From assembly GCF_902148845.1 (NCBI RefSeq), contig NC_043754.1:21445431-21509430 (forward strand): a stretch of 64,000 nucleotides of DNA, given 5' to 3'. A model generated the notes under the pieces. It made no database searches. It had not been told where the DNA came from and saw nothing but the letters and a program-made list of their open reading frames with translations. This stretch comes from Salarias fasciatus (lineage: Eukaryota > Chordata > Actinopteri > Blenniiformes > Blenniidae). Positions 36,801-48,912 of this stretch are shown piece after piece (position 1 is the stretch's first letter; each line of letters opens with the position of its first letter). The position numbers and the translations under genes are program-made.

Positions 36801-38613
36801 TCATTCCTCGCTGCTGTTTTTGACAGTAATTATCCAGATTTCTCTGAAAGCAGAGTCAAGGGGAAGTCCGCCGTTTGTCTTTTGATCTTAAATAACTTGA
36901 GAAAACAGAATCTGTGATTTCTGTGGCTCAGCACAGACCTCACTCACCACTTCTGCTTTAAAGCAGAGATCTCACGGCGGCCTCACTCCGACCAGTCACA
37001 TGACCCTGCCGCTCTGATCTCCCCTCACACGCTCCGTGGGGCCGTCATGCGGTGAACTGAACGCTGACCGAGTCCTCCCTCTGTTGGCCCCTCCCCCCTC
37101 CTCCACAGATCATGAACGGGCTCATGCAGACCACCGGGTGGCCCGCCGTGGTGGCGTGCGTCGGAAACTGGTTCGGAAAGGGGAAGTGAGTATGGGAGCG
37201 CGGCCCCGCTCTGAGCCGGCTGTGCCAGAGGCGTTCAGAGCTTTATAAATACACTCATCTGCTCCTACACTAACTCAACAACGAAAAAAAAAAAAAAAGC
37301 CTGCTCACAGCTCGTCAGATTAGCAGTGGCTGCTGAACATACAGTCACATGCCTGTTCCTCCAGTTCCTCCCTGCTTCGGCCACAGGCACACTCACTCAC
37401 AGATTCCAGGAAGTCAGCTGAAACGTTCGCATGTGAGGCCTGATCAATAGAAGAGTTCAGAGTGTCTGTTTGTGTCCGTTCGTATTGGAAAAGATCCGTC
37501 TCAGGTTTGTGTGGTAATTTCAGAGATTACAGGGAAAGGATGACAGAAATACAGCAGCTCTGCTCTCTTCTGAGCTGAATGCAATCAAGCCAATAATGTA
37601 ATAAAGTGGATTTTTCATGAGTTTACTTGAAACGAAACCCCTCAGTGTGTGGCGAAGCGAGCCGACCGCCTGGTGTGTTTGGCTCCCCAGGCGCGGCTTC
37701 ATCATGGGGGTGTGGAACTCCCACACCTCGGTGGGAAACATCCTGGGCTCGCTCATCGCCGGAGCCTTCGTGTCCTCGTCCTGGGGTCTGTCCTTCATCG
37801 TCCCCGGAATCATCATCGCCTCCACCGGCGTGCTTTGCTTCTTCTTCCTGGTTGAGAGTACGTCTTGGTTTTTTTTAAAAATTTTTTCCTCACATGTAGA
37901 TTAATCAGCGACGTCCTGAAGTCAGAGTGAAACCTTTTCTCCTCTCGTACTCAGAACCCGAGGACGTGAACTGCACCACTCCTCAGCACCATGTGAGTTA
38001 AAGCCGGAGCGCCCGTCCGTCCCCGGCACCCCCCCCAAACGACGGCGCGACGTGAGCTCCTGTGTGTGGTTTGTGTGTCAGAGCGAACCGGAGAACCGCG
38101 AGACGGAGCCTCTGCTGCAGAACTCGTCCAGCTCGGAGGGGCTCATCAACGGCGCCATCAGCGGCGAGCCGCAGGAGGTCACGGAGGAGCACAGCAAGGC
38201 CATCAGCTTCTGCGGGGCGCTCAGTATTCCTGTGAGTCCAAACCTGAGTGTGGCGAAGGTTCTGAGGCGCCGAAGGCGCGGTAACGCCGTCTCCTCTCCT
38301 CTGGCAGGGCGTGGTGGAGTTCTCTCTCTGCCTGCTGTTCGCCAAACTGGTCAGCTACACTTTCCTCTACTGGCTCCCGCTCTACATCTCCAACGTCGGT
38401 CAGTGGGCACACACACATGCACACACACGCACGCCGCGCGGCTTCAACCACGCAGAGCTGTGTTTTTATTCCATTTTTCCACTTCCAGCACATTTCGACG
38501 CCAAAGAAGCCGGAGACATGTCGACTCTGTTCGATGTTGGAGGAATTCTGGGTGAGTTATCGACGACCGATATTCCGTCATTCTGTCTCACCTGCTGTCC
38601 CTGCTCTGCTCTG

Positions 38614-38652
<39 letters not shown>

Positions 38653-41117
38653 AGGAGGCGTCATCGCGGGCCTCATTTCAGACTACACCGGGGGCAGAGC
38701 CACCACCTGCTGCGTCATGCTGATCTTCGCCGCCCCGATGGTGAGCGCCGTCCAGTCCGTGTCCCCGGCGTGAATACCAAACCGTCCGCCGTCCGTCCAT
38801 CGTTCACATTAAACTCACTCAAAAGGATCTTTCTGAGAAGGTTATAAAACAAAAAGTGTATTCATGGGTATTAATTACCTTTGCTCTGGAAAAGTTTTTT
38901 TTTTTTTTTTTTCAATTTTATTTTTTCAAAATTTCACACATTTTTAAAACAGAAACAGTAACAACAAAGAACCAGAGGTGTACACAACAATACAGGAGAT
39001 CATACAAATTCGGGTCTCTTAGGTAAAACATACATTAACCATTTTGTCCATACTTTATTAAACTTATTCAACTGGAGTTTCTTATGAAATGTTATTCGTT
39101 CCATTACAAATATTGAATAGATAACATCATGCCAGTCATTCAGGTCAGGGCAAACACAATTTAGCCATTTCTTAGTGATTGCTTTTCGAGCTGCTAAACT
39201 CAGTATGCCAAACAGATGTCTAGTCTCCTTTTGCATATCAGTGGAATGTAAACATCCAAATAGTAACTCATCCCAATGTAGTGAGTGTAAGTTTAATATG
39301 GATTTTATCTCTATTTGAACCAACTTCCAAAAAGTCCAGAACAAATGGTGTTGTTTTACATCATGTGCACCACAATGTCTGCTCTGGAAAAGTTTTTAAT
39401 GCACGAGCATGTCTGAAACGACACGGTGTTTGTTGTTTGACTGATTTTAAGGTACTGATTTAAAAGCAAAATCATGCAAATGCATTAATATATGCAGAAA
39501 TATTAAATTTAGACATTAATGCTGACTGAAAACCATGTCTGTATTCCTGCTCATGTGGATAATCACAACATTTAATGTTACTTTTTCCCTCTAAACCTGT
39601 TCTCAAAACCTTCAGGAGTTTATTTCACAGTCAGATGTCAAATTCCTTCTGATTTAACGCGTCTTTCCTTTCCGGTTGCAGCTTTTCCTCTACAACGCTT
39701 TTGGACAGAGGAGTCTGGCTACAACAATTGGTGAGAACCTTCACTATTTATCATGTTGACACAGCAGACCGCCCTGACACAGCTCCACACACGTTTCTCC
39801 ATCACTGACTTCATCGATCGATCCGCTAACTGTTAGAAAAGTCTTGAAAAACGTCTCATATGTCTGATTCTGTCATTATCCGACCCGAAAATGTGTGTTT
39901 TTGAGCTAAAATCTGGAAATCTGTGAGTTAATGACGGGATTAGAGGAGATTATTGATGGATTATCACACGCTTGCTTCATGGCGCTGAAATCAGATCGAT
40001 GAGGCCGAGTATCGACGGGCTGCTTCGCTGTGAGGATTAACCCTTCGCCGCCCTCTCTTTGACGCGCAGGCATGCTGCTCGTGTGCGGCAGCCTGGTGAA
40101 CGGACCCTACGCCCTCATCACCACCGCCGTCTCTGCTGACCTGGTGAGGCCAGAGGCATCATGGGAGATTTGACAGGGGAGACGAAAGAGGTCCGGCCTC
40201 CTCACGTGTGCATGTTTCACCATAGGGAACGCACGAGAGCCTGAGAGGAAACTCCAGAGCGCTGTCGACAGTCACAGCCATTATTGACGGCACTGGATCA
40301 ATAGGTGCGTATCGGCCGGGGTGACCTTTGACCTACATCTCTTCTTTTAATACTGACTTCTTAAACGTGCAGCTCAGCTCGGCTCCATATGATGGATTTC
40401 AGCCCGTTTCCATGAATTCTTTTTAGTTGGGGTTTCTCACTTAGAAAGCATAAAGGTCAGCGCCTGAGCTTTTCCCAGCTGTTGCGGAGGCGTCAGGACT
40501 CTCATCCGACTGGATCAGAACATTCATGACGATCTCAGGAGTTAAAGCAGCGGCTCCCTCCTGGCCGGAGCGCCGTGTTGACTCCGGCGCCGCTGTGCTC
40601 TCTGTCTGCAGGCGCTGCGTTGGGTCCTCTGTTCGCCGGCTTGATTTCTCCCACCGGCTGGAACAACGTCTTCTACATGCTCATCTCCGCGGACATCCTG
40701 GCCTGCCTGGTCAGCAGCTTCATCTCTTCCTCTCCACAGTCTGCAAGATCACTCAGTCGACGGTCGGGGAGGTTTTTTTTAACGACTCTGCTTGTTTTTA
40801 TTTTGTTATTTTTTTTCCAGTTTCTGCTGAGACTCGTTTACAAGGAGGTGCGAGGTTGGTGTGGACACGTCCCTCGAGCCAGACGGTGAGGATCAACACC
40901 GCAATATTCACATCAGTTCATGGCCAATACATTAAGTAGGATTCACTCTTCCGGCACAAAGGCTTATTTATCATGCTTGTTTTTAATCTGCGAGAAAAAC
41001 AGATGTCTTTAATCCAATCTGTGATTTTCTTTCCTGTACGTAAGAAATAAACGACCAAACCTCGCAGCCTGAAATAAAAACAAACTTCCTTTCCATTGCA
41101 GGTTCAAGGAAATCTGA
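33862..41117 (+). CDS. slc37a2: Glucose-6-phosphate/phosphate antiporter SLC37A2
   Basis: Eighteen exons: 33862-33920, 34973-35054, 35379-35469, 36034-36112, 36180-36315, 37109-37185, 37691-37857, 37955-37992, 38082-38231, 38308-38398, 38489-38551, 38655-38740, 39682-39730, 40070-40143, 40226-40304, 40612-40709, 40821-40885 and 41102-41117. The sum is 1500 bp, 499 residues, close to human (about 501-505). It is a 12-helix major facilitator family member that exchanges sugar phosphate for phosphate across ER or lysosome-related membranes. Diagnostic stretches are YHLSRKPISIVK, FGERLSLRYYLS, NWFGKGKRGFIMG, WNSHTSVGNILGSLIAG, DYTGGRATTCC and NGPYALITTAVSADLGTH. Three N-glycosylation sequons (NCS, NIT, NVT) lie in the first lumenal loop. 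The cytosolic loop from exon 9 holds an acidic dileucine, ETEPLL. Intron 12 carries a LINE insertion. Confidence 0.96.
38616..38650 (+). repeat. (TG)17 tract at the slc37a2 exon 12 acceptor
   Basis: The TG run reaches to four bases before the acceptor (TG tract, then CCAG, then exon at 38655). It replaces the usual polypyrimidine tract. Known parallel: UG repeats at the CFTR exon 9 acceptor bind TDP-43 and promote skipping. Confidence 0.9.
38882..39397 (-). mobile_element. 5'-truncated L1-type LINE with 18 bp target duplication
   Basis: The 18-mer TGCTCTGGAAAAGTTTTT occurs at 38882-38899 and again at 39380-39397. Between them a poly(T) run at the left end marks the poly(A) tail of a minus-strand insert of about 480 bp. 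The insert carries a minus-strand open frame at 39000-39344 ending in KRPEFV. Its residues include LAARKAITKKWL, DWHDVIYSIFVMERITF and NKVWTKWLMYV, which match the C-terminal end of fish L1-superfamily ORF2 proteins. The open frame and intact duplication suggest a fairly recent insertion. Confidence 0.85.
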
Positions 41118-41326
41118 AGTACAACGGACTGAAGTCGCCTGGAGGCGGCGTGGAAGTGGCCTTAGCAACATACTGGAAGCCCAGCCAACCGCTGGAGTTT
41201 AAAAAAAGCACAACTTGAAGCCTTTTTATTGTAAATCACAGATCAGAGATGTCTACAAAGAGACAGGGTCCATGTTTTTTACTATAAATAATCTTATCAT
41301 TCTGACAGTTTTAATATTCCTTTATC

Positions 41327-41332
41327 AATAAA
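41327..41332 (+). terminator. slc37a2 poly(A) signal
   Basis: AATAAA about 210 bp after the stop codon. Confidence 0.75.
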
Positions 41333-42309
41333 ATCAGTGAACTGGGATTTTTCTCCTTTTATTTGTTTTTTTACAAGTGACCAGGAGGCAGTTTCAGACA
41401 CCAGCTTGATTCTGATAAAAAAATAAATACATCAATTAAAACAAACTTTAGAGCCACACTCAGAACTAATCTGGAGTTTTGTGTATTGAAACAGTCGAAA
41501 TAAACAACTAATTACTATTTAAAGACAGCTTTAAAACTGTTCTAACATCACACTGCATGGAGTCAGATCAGAATAACTTTAGTAAAAATTAATTTTAATA
41601 ATTTAATAGTAATTTCTACTCTACAGTGGGAATTCATGGATTCAGAACTCTTAGAAGGAATGAAAAACACTGAAATTGTGGTTAAAAGGAAAAAAAGGGA
41701 CTTTTAAAGGGACCGTGTGTAGAACTCCACACCAGCAGGGGGCAGTGTTGCTTGTTACATCAACTCCCAGACAGAGCAAAGACAAAGGATTCAATGACTT
41801 TCATTAAAAGCACAATTTTACTTTTTATTCCAAAAGGTACCTGCTGTAAAGTGAAAAAAAGAAATAATTTTTTTTTTATTAATCACAGCTAAACATTTCC
41901 ATGAATTAAAGCAGGAAGTGAAGTGAAGAGAAGCAGGAAACTGGACCAACAGAAGCTCAGAAAAACAGATATCTACAAATTCTGTGTGGAAAATAGCAAA
42001 GCTCAAAGCAAACAGGCGTCAATACGTCACTTTAATATGAACATAAATACAAAGAATCGCAGCTAAAAATCATCAAAATGACCGAACTGAGCCTGAGTCC
42101 TTCAACGGTCCGCTAATGGTCGAAGGTTAAACCTGAGGGTGTTGGTGTTTGAGTGTTTGCAGCAGAATAAACAGTCAGGAGGCGTTGGAAGCGTGCGGCA
42201 GTTCTCTGCCCCCTTCTGGCTCCCTCCCTGGTCTGTAGTTCGACCCCCATTGGGGATGGATCTCAACGCCGCGTCTCCTCAAACTGAACGGGCCAACAGT
42301 TCTGGTCGA
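41333..42309. other. Tail-to-tail gap and pou2f3 3' UTR
   Basis: A minus-strand AATAAA (TTTATT at 41824-41829) suits pou2f3 and would give a 3' UTR of about 480 bp. The part to its left, up to the slc37a2 signal, is short intergenic DNA containing a CTCF-like motif. Confidence 0.5.
41732..41747 (+). promoter_or_regulatory. CTCF-like motif
   Basis: CCAGCAGGGGGCAGTG fits the vertebrate CTCF core on the plus strand. It sits between the convergent slc37a2 and pou2f3 ends. Motif match only. Confidence 0.5.
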
Positions 42310-42743
42310 TCAGTGATGATACGCCGCGGAATTCCAGCGGTACCAGGGCCTGGAAGAAGAGACGTACGGGAATCGTTCACGCCATACCAACACACGTACG
42401 GAGAAAACAGTTTGACAGGACAGACGTGAGCGTCTCCCACCCCGCAGAGCTGTAGGTCGCCGGGTTGACCTGAGGCGTGAGCGGCGCCGAGGCCGCCGAC
42501 AGGCTGTTGGGAGACGCTTCACGGCTCACGCTGTTTGGGGACGAACTGGACGAAACTGGAGGGAAAAAAAGAAAAAAAGAAAATCGCAAACAATCAGTGG
42601 ATCAAACTGACTAGTGTGAGTGATGATCAGGTTGGAGGACAGTGAAAGACTCACCTCCACCTGAGGCCAGAGGACTGTATGACCTGGAGGCTGAAGGCTG
42701 AAACAGAGTCACATGAGGGCTTAGACACTCAGATCACATGAGA

Positions 42744-42796
<53 letters not shown>

Positions 42797-45700
42797 AGAG
42801 AGAGAGTCTACCATTCTGTTGTTGTAGCTGTGAGGTTTGACGGGCATTCCAGCCACGGGGCAGAAGATCCTCTTCTCCTTCTGGCGCCGGTTGCAGAACC
42901 AGACCCGGACCACCTCCTTCTCCATGGACAGCTGCTCCGAGATCAGGCTGATCTCCTCCGAGTTCGGCTTCGGGTTCTGAAAACACACCAGCTGCTTTAT
43001 TGAGACGCTCACTCTCATTCAGTCATCTCTCTCTGGTAGTTTGGCATGTTGTTGGGTTTTTCTTTCTTTTTACACTCAAACTCCTGTATGTTTTTATTAT
43101 CAGTTTAATTTTTTTTTTTTTTTGGCTATTTAGTGTCTTTTTCTAGTTATTTCCTTCTATTTGTGACTGTTTATCTCTTTGTTTTATTACTTTTTCAATG
43201 TTTCGTATCTTTTAGTGGGTTTTTTTCTTTGTAATTTTGTGCTCTGGATACTTTGCGCCTCTTTGTGTATTTTTGTGTGCTCTTGTGGTTAATTTGTGTG
43301 TCTACTCCATGCAGTTCTTTTTTTCTCACTGTTTCTGTGTGTTTTTTTTTAAAAGCTTTGTCGCCACATGGTGTTTTTGACCTTTTTGACCCTCCGGCCT
43401 CGTCGGTCTTGTGTTTTTTGACACTGTCAGAGTTTTAATCTAAAGGCTTATTTTGGGAACGGAGGGAATATTGACTCAGCCTCACATCGAGGAATCGTTT
43501 CTCCAGGGTGAGCTTGATGTTTGTTTCAATGCTCGTCCTCTTTTTCCGTTTGCGTCCGTATCCTTCCAGCAGCGGCGGCAGAGAAGTTGAGTTTGTCATG
43601 GAGTCAGCCGGCGAGTTTTCTGACACAACAACAAACACAACAATCAACAAGTTAAAAAAAAAACAAAACATCTGGGCTGTGATTTGTAAATCATCTTTTT
43701 CAATTGATAAAGAATTATGAGGTGAGTTCTTCTACTTTGGTGTTTTACCCACAATAACTCATTTCAGACCCATTTCTATGTGCTGGCGCCCTCTTGTGGA
43801 ACTTAATGAAAACAACTGCTGTTAAATGAAAGTAAAGTCTTTTTAAAAGATAGAGTTTTGTAGTAGATTCCAGAATGAGTGGCACTGGCTTCAGACTGTA
43901 GTGGCTGGGTTGTACCTGCGTCGCTGAGCCATTTCTCCAGCAGAGGCTTGAGTTTGCACATGTTCTTAAAGCTGAGGTTCAGCGCCTCAAACCGAGAGAT
44001 GGTCGTTTGGCTGAAGTCGTTCCCGTACAGTTTCCCCATGGCGAGCCCCACGTCTCCCTGTAAAGAACAAAACAAAACTCTCACTATTTCATGTTGAATA
44101 GAAAGCAGATGCTCTAGACATGTTTGGTTTTGCATCTTGTTGCAGCTTTTTGTAGTTTGTTGCAGTGACCTGCAGTTTTTTGTGTTGGACTGGAGGGCGC
44201 TGCAGTGTGTTGCTGTGCTGCAGTTTGTCACAGTGTTGTAGTGTGTTGCAGCTTGTTTTAGTTTTTTTTCAGCGTGCTGGGGCTTTTTGCAGAGTGTTCC
44301 ATCTTTTTGAAGCTTTTTGCCGTGTGCTGCATCTTCTTGTAGCTTGTTGCACCTTTTGGTAGTGTTCTGCACCTTTTTGCAGTGTGTTGCATGTTTTTGC
44401 AGTGTTGCACCTTTTTGCAAGGTGTTGCAGCTTTTTGCAACTTTGTTGCAGTGTGTTTCAGCATGTTGAAGTTTGTTGCAGTGTGTTGCACCTTTTCGTA
44501 GCCTTTTGCAGTGTGTTGCAGCTTGTTGCAACTTGTTGCTTTTTTTGTAATGTTGTAGCTTTTTGACAGAATGCTGCATGTTTTTGTAGCATGTTGCAAC
44601 ATGTTGTAGATATTTGTAGTGTGCTGCATCTTTTTGTAGCTTGTTGCATTGTGTTGCATTGTTTCGCAGTGTGTTGCAGCGTGTTGCAGCTCATCACCTG
44701 GTCATCCAGTTGCTGTGTTGTGTCTGAGGTTTGCTGATCTGGACTAATCTAACTTTGCAACTGTAAGACTGGTAAGACTACTTTTCCACATCACCTTTCC
44801 AACGACTGACTGATAAATCCTTTGTCTCTTCCACCTCCTGATTCCACCCAAACCCTCTAAATGTGAGGCGGTGGTTACCTGGGTGAAGCCCAGCTTGATG
44901 CGTCTTTGTTTGAAGGCCTTGGCGAACTGCTCCAGCTCCTCCAGGTCGCTGGGCTCGTCCTGCGGCTGCACCGACATGTGTTTGGGCATCTGCAGGTGGG
45001 ACATGTCCATGTGCGTCTCCATCGAAGGTCCCGCCAGACCCGAGCGGCTCATGGCCTGCAGTGGAGGAGGTCACCATGATGGATGCACAGGACTCAGTGA
45101 ACACGTTTCACAGCTACAGATACATTTCTGCACCCTGACTGTTTCATCTGCAGATATCAATAAAACTGGAGGGATCCGATCTGAGGCGGAGCGCACCACG
45201 GACTGTCTGGAAGTCCATTAAACAGATACACACATTCACATTCATGCCTGCGGGCGATTCAGAGCAGCCTCTAACCTCAGCTGCAAGTTTTCTGACTGCA
45301 GCAGGAAACTGGAGCACCTGGGGAAAAACCCACTCCATAAAACCGAGAGGAAACAAACTCTCCACAGAAACGGCTTCAAGGCTGATGACGCTCAACCTAA
45401 ATAAAAAATTGTCATCTCACTTTTAGCTTGTTTTTAAGACATAAAGAGGAAAATGCACTAATGCAGGCTGAGACACGTTTTATTTTAGTCATTTAGAGTC
45501 AAATGCTTCCTTAAAAGACAACATTAACCTCAATATATTCACACCTAAACCTCAGCTAAAGTTAACTGCAGTACATTTGTTAACCAAATGGGCTTCAATT
45601 GTTTTCTTTTCACAAGAAGAGAAACATGAACGAGGTCGATTTTTAAAAAAAATCTTGTTTGCTGTGTTTAATCATTTGCAGGTCTAAATACTCACAGATG

Positions 45701-46158
45701 TTGCTGCAACCAATAATGTAATAATTTGGGCCATTTTGAATGTAATTAGGCCAATAATGTAATAAAATACTTAAGTGTTTTTACAGTCAGCACTGAGAGA
45801 GTGCTTCCATAAATGAATGTGATGACTGTGTGATTGATTTCACCCATTTTTGATAAGAAAACTTCACAAAACCTGCAAAAAAAGTTAGTTTTTCATTTGT
45901 GTCATTATATCATTGTAATAATGTAATAACTTCTTTCACACTATTCTATTATGGGCTTTTTTTCCATTAAAAGAAAGCCTAAATGGACATTGTGGGTGAC
46001 GGCTGAGTGCTGGAGGAGTGGGCGGAGCTACCTGGGGCGTCAGAGCCAGGCCAGGCTGATGGGGAAGCAGGCTGGTCTGAGTCTGGCTGGGCAGAGACAG
46101 CAGGTTCTGCTGCAGGAGGGCTGCCAACGGAAAGCAGGGCCGTCAGCAGTCTGTCTGG

Positions 46159-46237
<79 letters not shown>

Positions 46238-46744
46238 TGAGAGACTCCACCCTGGTGGCTGGAGGGGCTCTGGGAGAGCAGGAAGGAGGAGGGGGACGTC
46301 AGGTGGGACGGAGGCATCAGGACCAGCTGCTGCATGGGGTGGAGGGACGTGAGCTCCTGGCGGTGGGGGGGGGGGGGGAAGGGGCTACGGTTAAGAACAC
46401 ATCATGCTTCACCTTCACATTTCAGAATTCACCACGTCACCCGATTTTCAAACTCCATCAGACAGGACGATTCAGAAGTGTGTGTTTGATTGTGAAGTAG
46501 CAGCCTCACCCCGGTCAGCTGACCCCCGTGCAGCGGAGGGCTCTGCGTCAGGTGACATGTCTTCAGCGTGGTGACTGAGTGAGGCGAGTCGTGGACGTCC
46601 TCCGTCTTTATCTAAACAAATCAAACACACAGTGATGAAACACACACACACGCAAACACGCCGCCCTCTTCTTTCTGACTGCAGTGAACAATGAGAGATG
46701 ATGAGTGACACTGTCTGGACAGAATCTGAGTCACGGCACACACA

Positions 46745-46815
<71 letters not shown>

Positions 46816-48847
46816 CATGAATGCTCGCTCCAGGACAAGTTCAGTCACTAAAGCCCCACACAAAGAGAAACAGGCCCTTTCATTACCTTTGGGCAAACCA
46901 GTATGCAAATATACCCCCCACCCCCCACCCCCAACCACCACCACCCCCCTCCGCCCCCCCCACTATCACCACTAACCCCTGAAAGCTGAAGCACTTCCTG
47001 AAAACACTCCGAATGTTCTCCTCTGCCAGACAGAATGTTTGAAGAAGAGTCCAAATAGCTGCAAACTGTTTGGTTTGCTGTTATTGACAGGCGGGGGCCG
47101 AGCCGGGAGTTTGTCCTCGGGACGCTAACAGTCACGGGATGTGGACTTTCTCTGTAGCTCCAGGACGTCCAGGTTCACTTCCAGCTCCAGGAGCGTAGCA
47201 TTTTCCCACAACGTCAAACCAACAAATGATTAACCTTCCTGATGAGTCTCGGCTGAAAAACATCTGGAATCCAGCTTTTACTTGAGAAAATTAAGGAAAA
47301 AATCCTGAGAGGTGTGTGTTTTATGTAGTTTTATCCCCTCTGGCCTCTCGAAACCAGGGATGGGTTTGCCTTTTCTTTAAAGCTGTGGTCTTAAGCCTGA
47401 ACGAAGATTAGTCAAATCAGTCAGTTGACGTTTCATAAGAAGAACCATTAATGCCTGCGACTGTGAAAGGATCAGCGAACGACTGCTGACTGCAGGCCCA
47501 GGGGCACAAACAGGCTGGCAGCGGGTCATAAATTACCAGAGGAGACATGGGAAAGACCACAAAGAAACAGAAAACAACTGCAAACGCAATCATTCACAGA
47601 AAAACAACCGTGAAAGGGTTCAAAACGTCGAGAAAGACAGAGAAATTTACTCCAAACAACCTCTGTGAGACACAGAATGAGACACAATACCATAAAAACA
47701 ATCAAAAAACGACTAAAATTACTGAAGAAAAGAAAAAGCTGAATGTGAGACACAAAACTTCACCAACATGATCACCGTGTCTTGATAAAATCAAGAGAAG
47801 AATCTCATCAATGACTCCTGGAGGAGCTCACTCATTCACTCATTCACTCATTCACTCATTCAGCCACTCATTCATTCAGGGACATTAACAGAACACTGTG
47901 GATGAAATCACGCCCTCTCTTTCATTTGGATGAAGTCTGCATCCATCCACCCATTTCCATTTCAGCCATGTTTTCTAGAAACTACACTGACCCACATTAC
48001 ACACTCAGATCGTGAGTTTTAAATGTTTTTAGCCCAGAAGAAGAACAGAGTCACTGATAAAACAGCAGTCCTTTGACTCCCATCTAGTCTTCATAATGAT
48101 AAAGATTAAAAGGTCCCACGGGCAAAAAAAAAACCTACAAAAAGCATTGAAACACAACTCTTTCTGACTTCTCTCAGTGGAAATTGTGTGTAAATAAACA
48201 CTCACTTGTCGACTGAAGTCGATTCCGTTTCGCTCTGAGGATCAGAACAGAAAAAGAGAAACATGATTTTAGAAGGTTTTTGAAATCTTGAAGCTTCAGC
48301 TGCCATTTATTGCTACTCAGTCCACAATCTGCTCTGCGGTGTGCTGCAGAAATGTGCACGGAGATATATTCCTGTGTGTTAAAATGTTAAAGAATTCATG
48401 TTTGTCATTTCAGCAGAGCGAAAAACGTCAACAAGACAAACAATATTTTACAGTTAATTGAAAAAAACACACATCCAGTAGCTGTAGGATCAGATGTTAA
48501 AGCAGTTTAGATGCTTATTATAGGATTTTAAAAGCCATTTTGAAAGATTTTATCTACCAATAGTAGTTTTTCTGAATTTATTCTCCTAAATTTCCAGTAA
48601 ACTGAATAATCTCAAAGTTTTACTTTTAATTAAATGAAATAAGCATTAGAAATTAATCTATTTCATCTTATTTTTTAATTCAATATCTATTTGCCAGTTT
48701 TGAGAAAACAGTTTGCACGAATAAATAATAAGTGCATCAATCCACATTTCCCAAGCATCTTTACAGTACCATGTTGTCAGTGTAAATGTTGGCCGTGCAC
48801 GCCGCCTGCACTGCTGCCAACTGTTTGCACACAGATGTGTGTGTGTG

Positions 48848-48912
<65 letters not shown>

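Noticed and set aside
42441-42589. pou2f3 ending by reading through after SSAG without the last 91 bp intron
   Set aside because: The final exon restores [11 protein letters not shown], which matches the POU2F3 C-terminus, so the small intron is real.
43803-44579. 258-codon minus frame fused to a POU exon
   Set aside because: As a gene: the N-terminal 170 codons are minisatellite translation, separated from the upstream exon by a stop. Kept only as a repeat and a finding.
46162-46812. Cysteine/valine and histidine/threonine repeat frames
   Set aside because: Pure translations of CA/GT microsatellites; the same applies at 12.4, 18.9, 25.8, 42.7, 48.8 and 50.4 kb.
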